Part shown: one piece after another, positions 55,303 through 55,364 of the stretch | Layout of the letters: every line of letters begins with the position of its first letter | Position numbering within the stretch: position 1 is the first letter of the stretch | Assembly (NCBI GenBank): GCA_017454765.1 | Contig: JAFTCJ010000027.1 | Location: forward strand, 1 to 55,364 | Direction of reading: 5' to 3' | DNA from: Erysipelotrichaceae bacterium | GTDB taxonomy: Bacteria; Bacillota_I; Bacilli_A; Erysipelotrichales; Erysipelotrichaceae | Length of the DNA stretch: 55,364 nt | Program-made: the position numbers and the translations under genes | The notes under the pieces: model-generated | Told to the model about the DNA's origin: nothing | Databases searched by the model: none | Seen by the model: the letters and a program-made list of their open reading frames with translations, nothing else

Positions 55303-55364
55303 ATGGCCAGTAAGGGACAAAGGTTCAATAAGTATGATCCGGAGTTCAGGGAAATGGTCCTCAA
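55303..55364 (+). CDS. Transposase OrfA, N-terminal fragment
   Basis: Only the first 20 codons are in the window. The start ATG at 55303 follows GGAGG at 55287-55291. The peptide (MASKGQRFNKYDPEFREM) resembles the N-terminus of IS3-family OrfA proteins of the IS150 group, which begin with a basic stretch followed by a helix-turn-helix. The gene is cut off by the window edge, not by a mutation. Confidence 0.6.
   Translation, partial: MASKGQRFNKYDPEFREMVL

Larger units (their letters stand above)
55224..55364 (+). mobile_element. Left end of an IS3-family (IS150-like) element
   Basis: The sequence from 55224 (TGAAGTGTACCCC, then TTTAGTGCAC) resembles the TG-starting terminal repeat of IS150-group elements. 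It is followed by a hairpin, a ribosome site and a transposase start. The element runs off the window, so its other end and target duplication cannot be seen. Confidence 0.65.

Noticed and set aside
1..55364. CRISPR arrays, tRNA, rRNA, prophage or plasmid origin
   Set aside because: No regularly spaced repeats, cloverleaf sequences, rRNA segments, phage genes or replication genes were seen.

Overview
This window reads as a chromosomal segment of a low-to-mid GC Gram-positive bacterium (Bacillota). Support comes from strong AGGAGG ribosome sites, sigma-A type promoters, a CIRCE operator, a two-ATPase ECF transporter, FakB/DegV, YugP, AzlCD, and the DUF969-DUF979-pcp set. Gene content and short, near-leaderless promoters suggest an anaerobic gut or oral lineage such as Erysipelotrichia. 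That placement is inference, because no rRNA, tRNA or other taxonomic marker is present. About 60 genes are packed on both strands with short gaps, many start/stop overlaps and many hairpin terminators. No CRISPR array, prophage or RNA gene was seen. The only mobile element is the left end of an IS3-type insertion sequence at the right edge.

Layout. 0-6 kb: a membrane methyltransferase, a glycogen synthase with an SCP2-like tail, a MarR regulator with a clear double operator, a GT4 glycosyltransferase, DUF4186, a flavodoxin and a lipoprotein. 6-11 kb: an Old Yellow Enzyme/dienoyl-CoA-reductase-like flavoprotein followed by both aconitase X subunits, then an M29-like aminopeptidase on the other strand. 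11-15 kb: DUF969, DUF979 and pyroglutamyl peptidase, then AzlC and AzlD. 15-22 kb: DegV, TetR, an esterase, a LOG protein, a PfkB kinase, an AlkZ-related protein, MsrA, YugP, free-Met-R-sulfoxide reductase and an M24 peptidase. 23-28.8 kb: one ECF transporter operon (S, T, A, A') that also encodes an atypical PfkB kinase, a BtpA/SgcQ protein and a degenerate M24 protein. 29-35.6 kb: YgjV, a CIRCE-controlled Hsp20, GNAT, a large membrane protein, a broken GT4 gene, the CCA-adding enzyme and an MscS channel.

35.6-41.1 kb is the most striking region. One tight operon encodes a stand-alone STAS protein and a membrane protein that joins an RsbU/SpoIIE-type PP2C phosphatase to an RsbW-type kinase. 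It continues with a SpoT/MESH1-like HD protein, a STAS domain fused to an APH-like kinase, a STAS domain fused to a Cof-type HAD phosphatase, and YqgF/RuvX. No sigma factor is encoded nearby. I read it as a partner-switching module whose outputs are enzymes rather than a sigma factor.

41-55 kb: a minimal LCP-like protein with adenosine deaminase, DUF4342, a GH2 glycosidase, an ABC/FtsX exporter pair, N5-(carboxyethyl)ornithine synthase, a phosphohexomutase, a DUF4139 protein, a PPOX-fold protein, a zinc-ribbon protein and the IS end. Two promoter habits recur. Extended -10 boxes (TGnTARAAT) serve genes with a normal ribosome site. TATAAT boxes that end about 6 bases before the start codon imply leaderless mRNAs.
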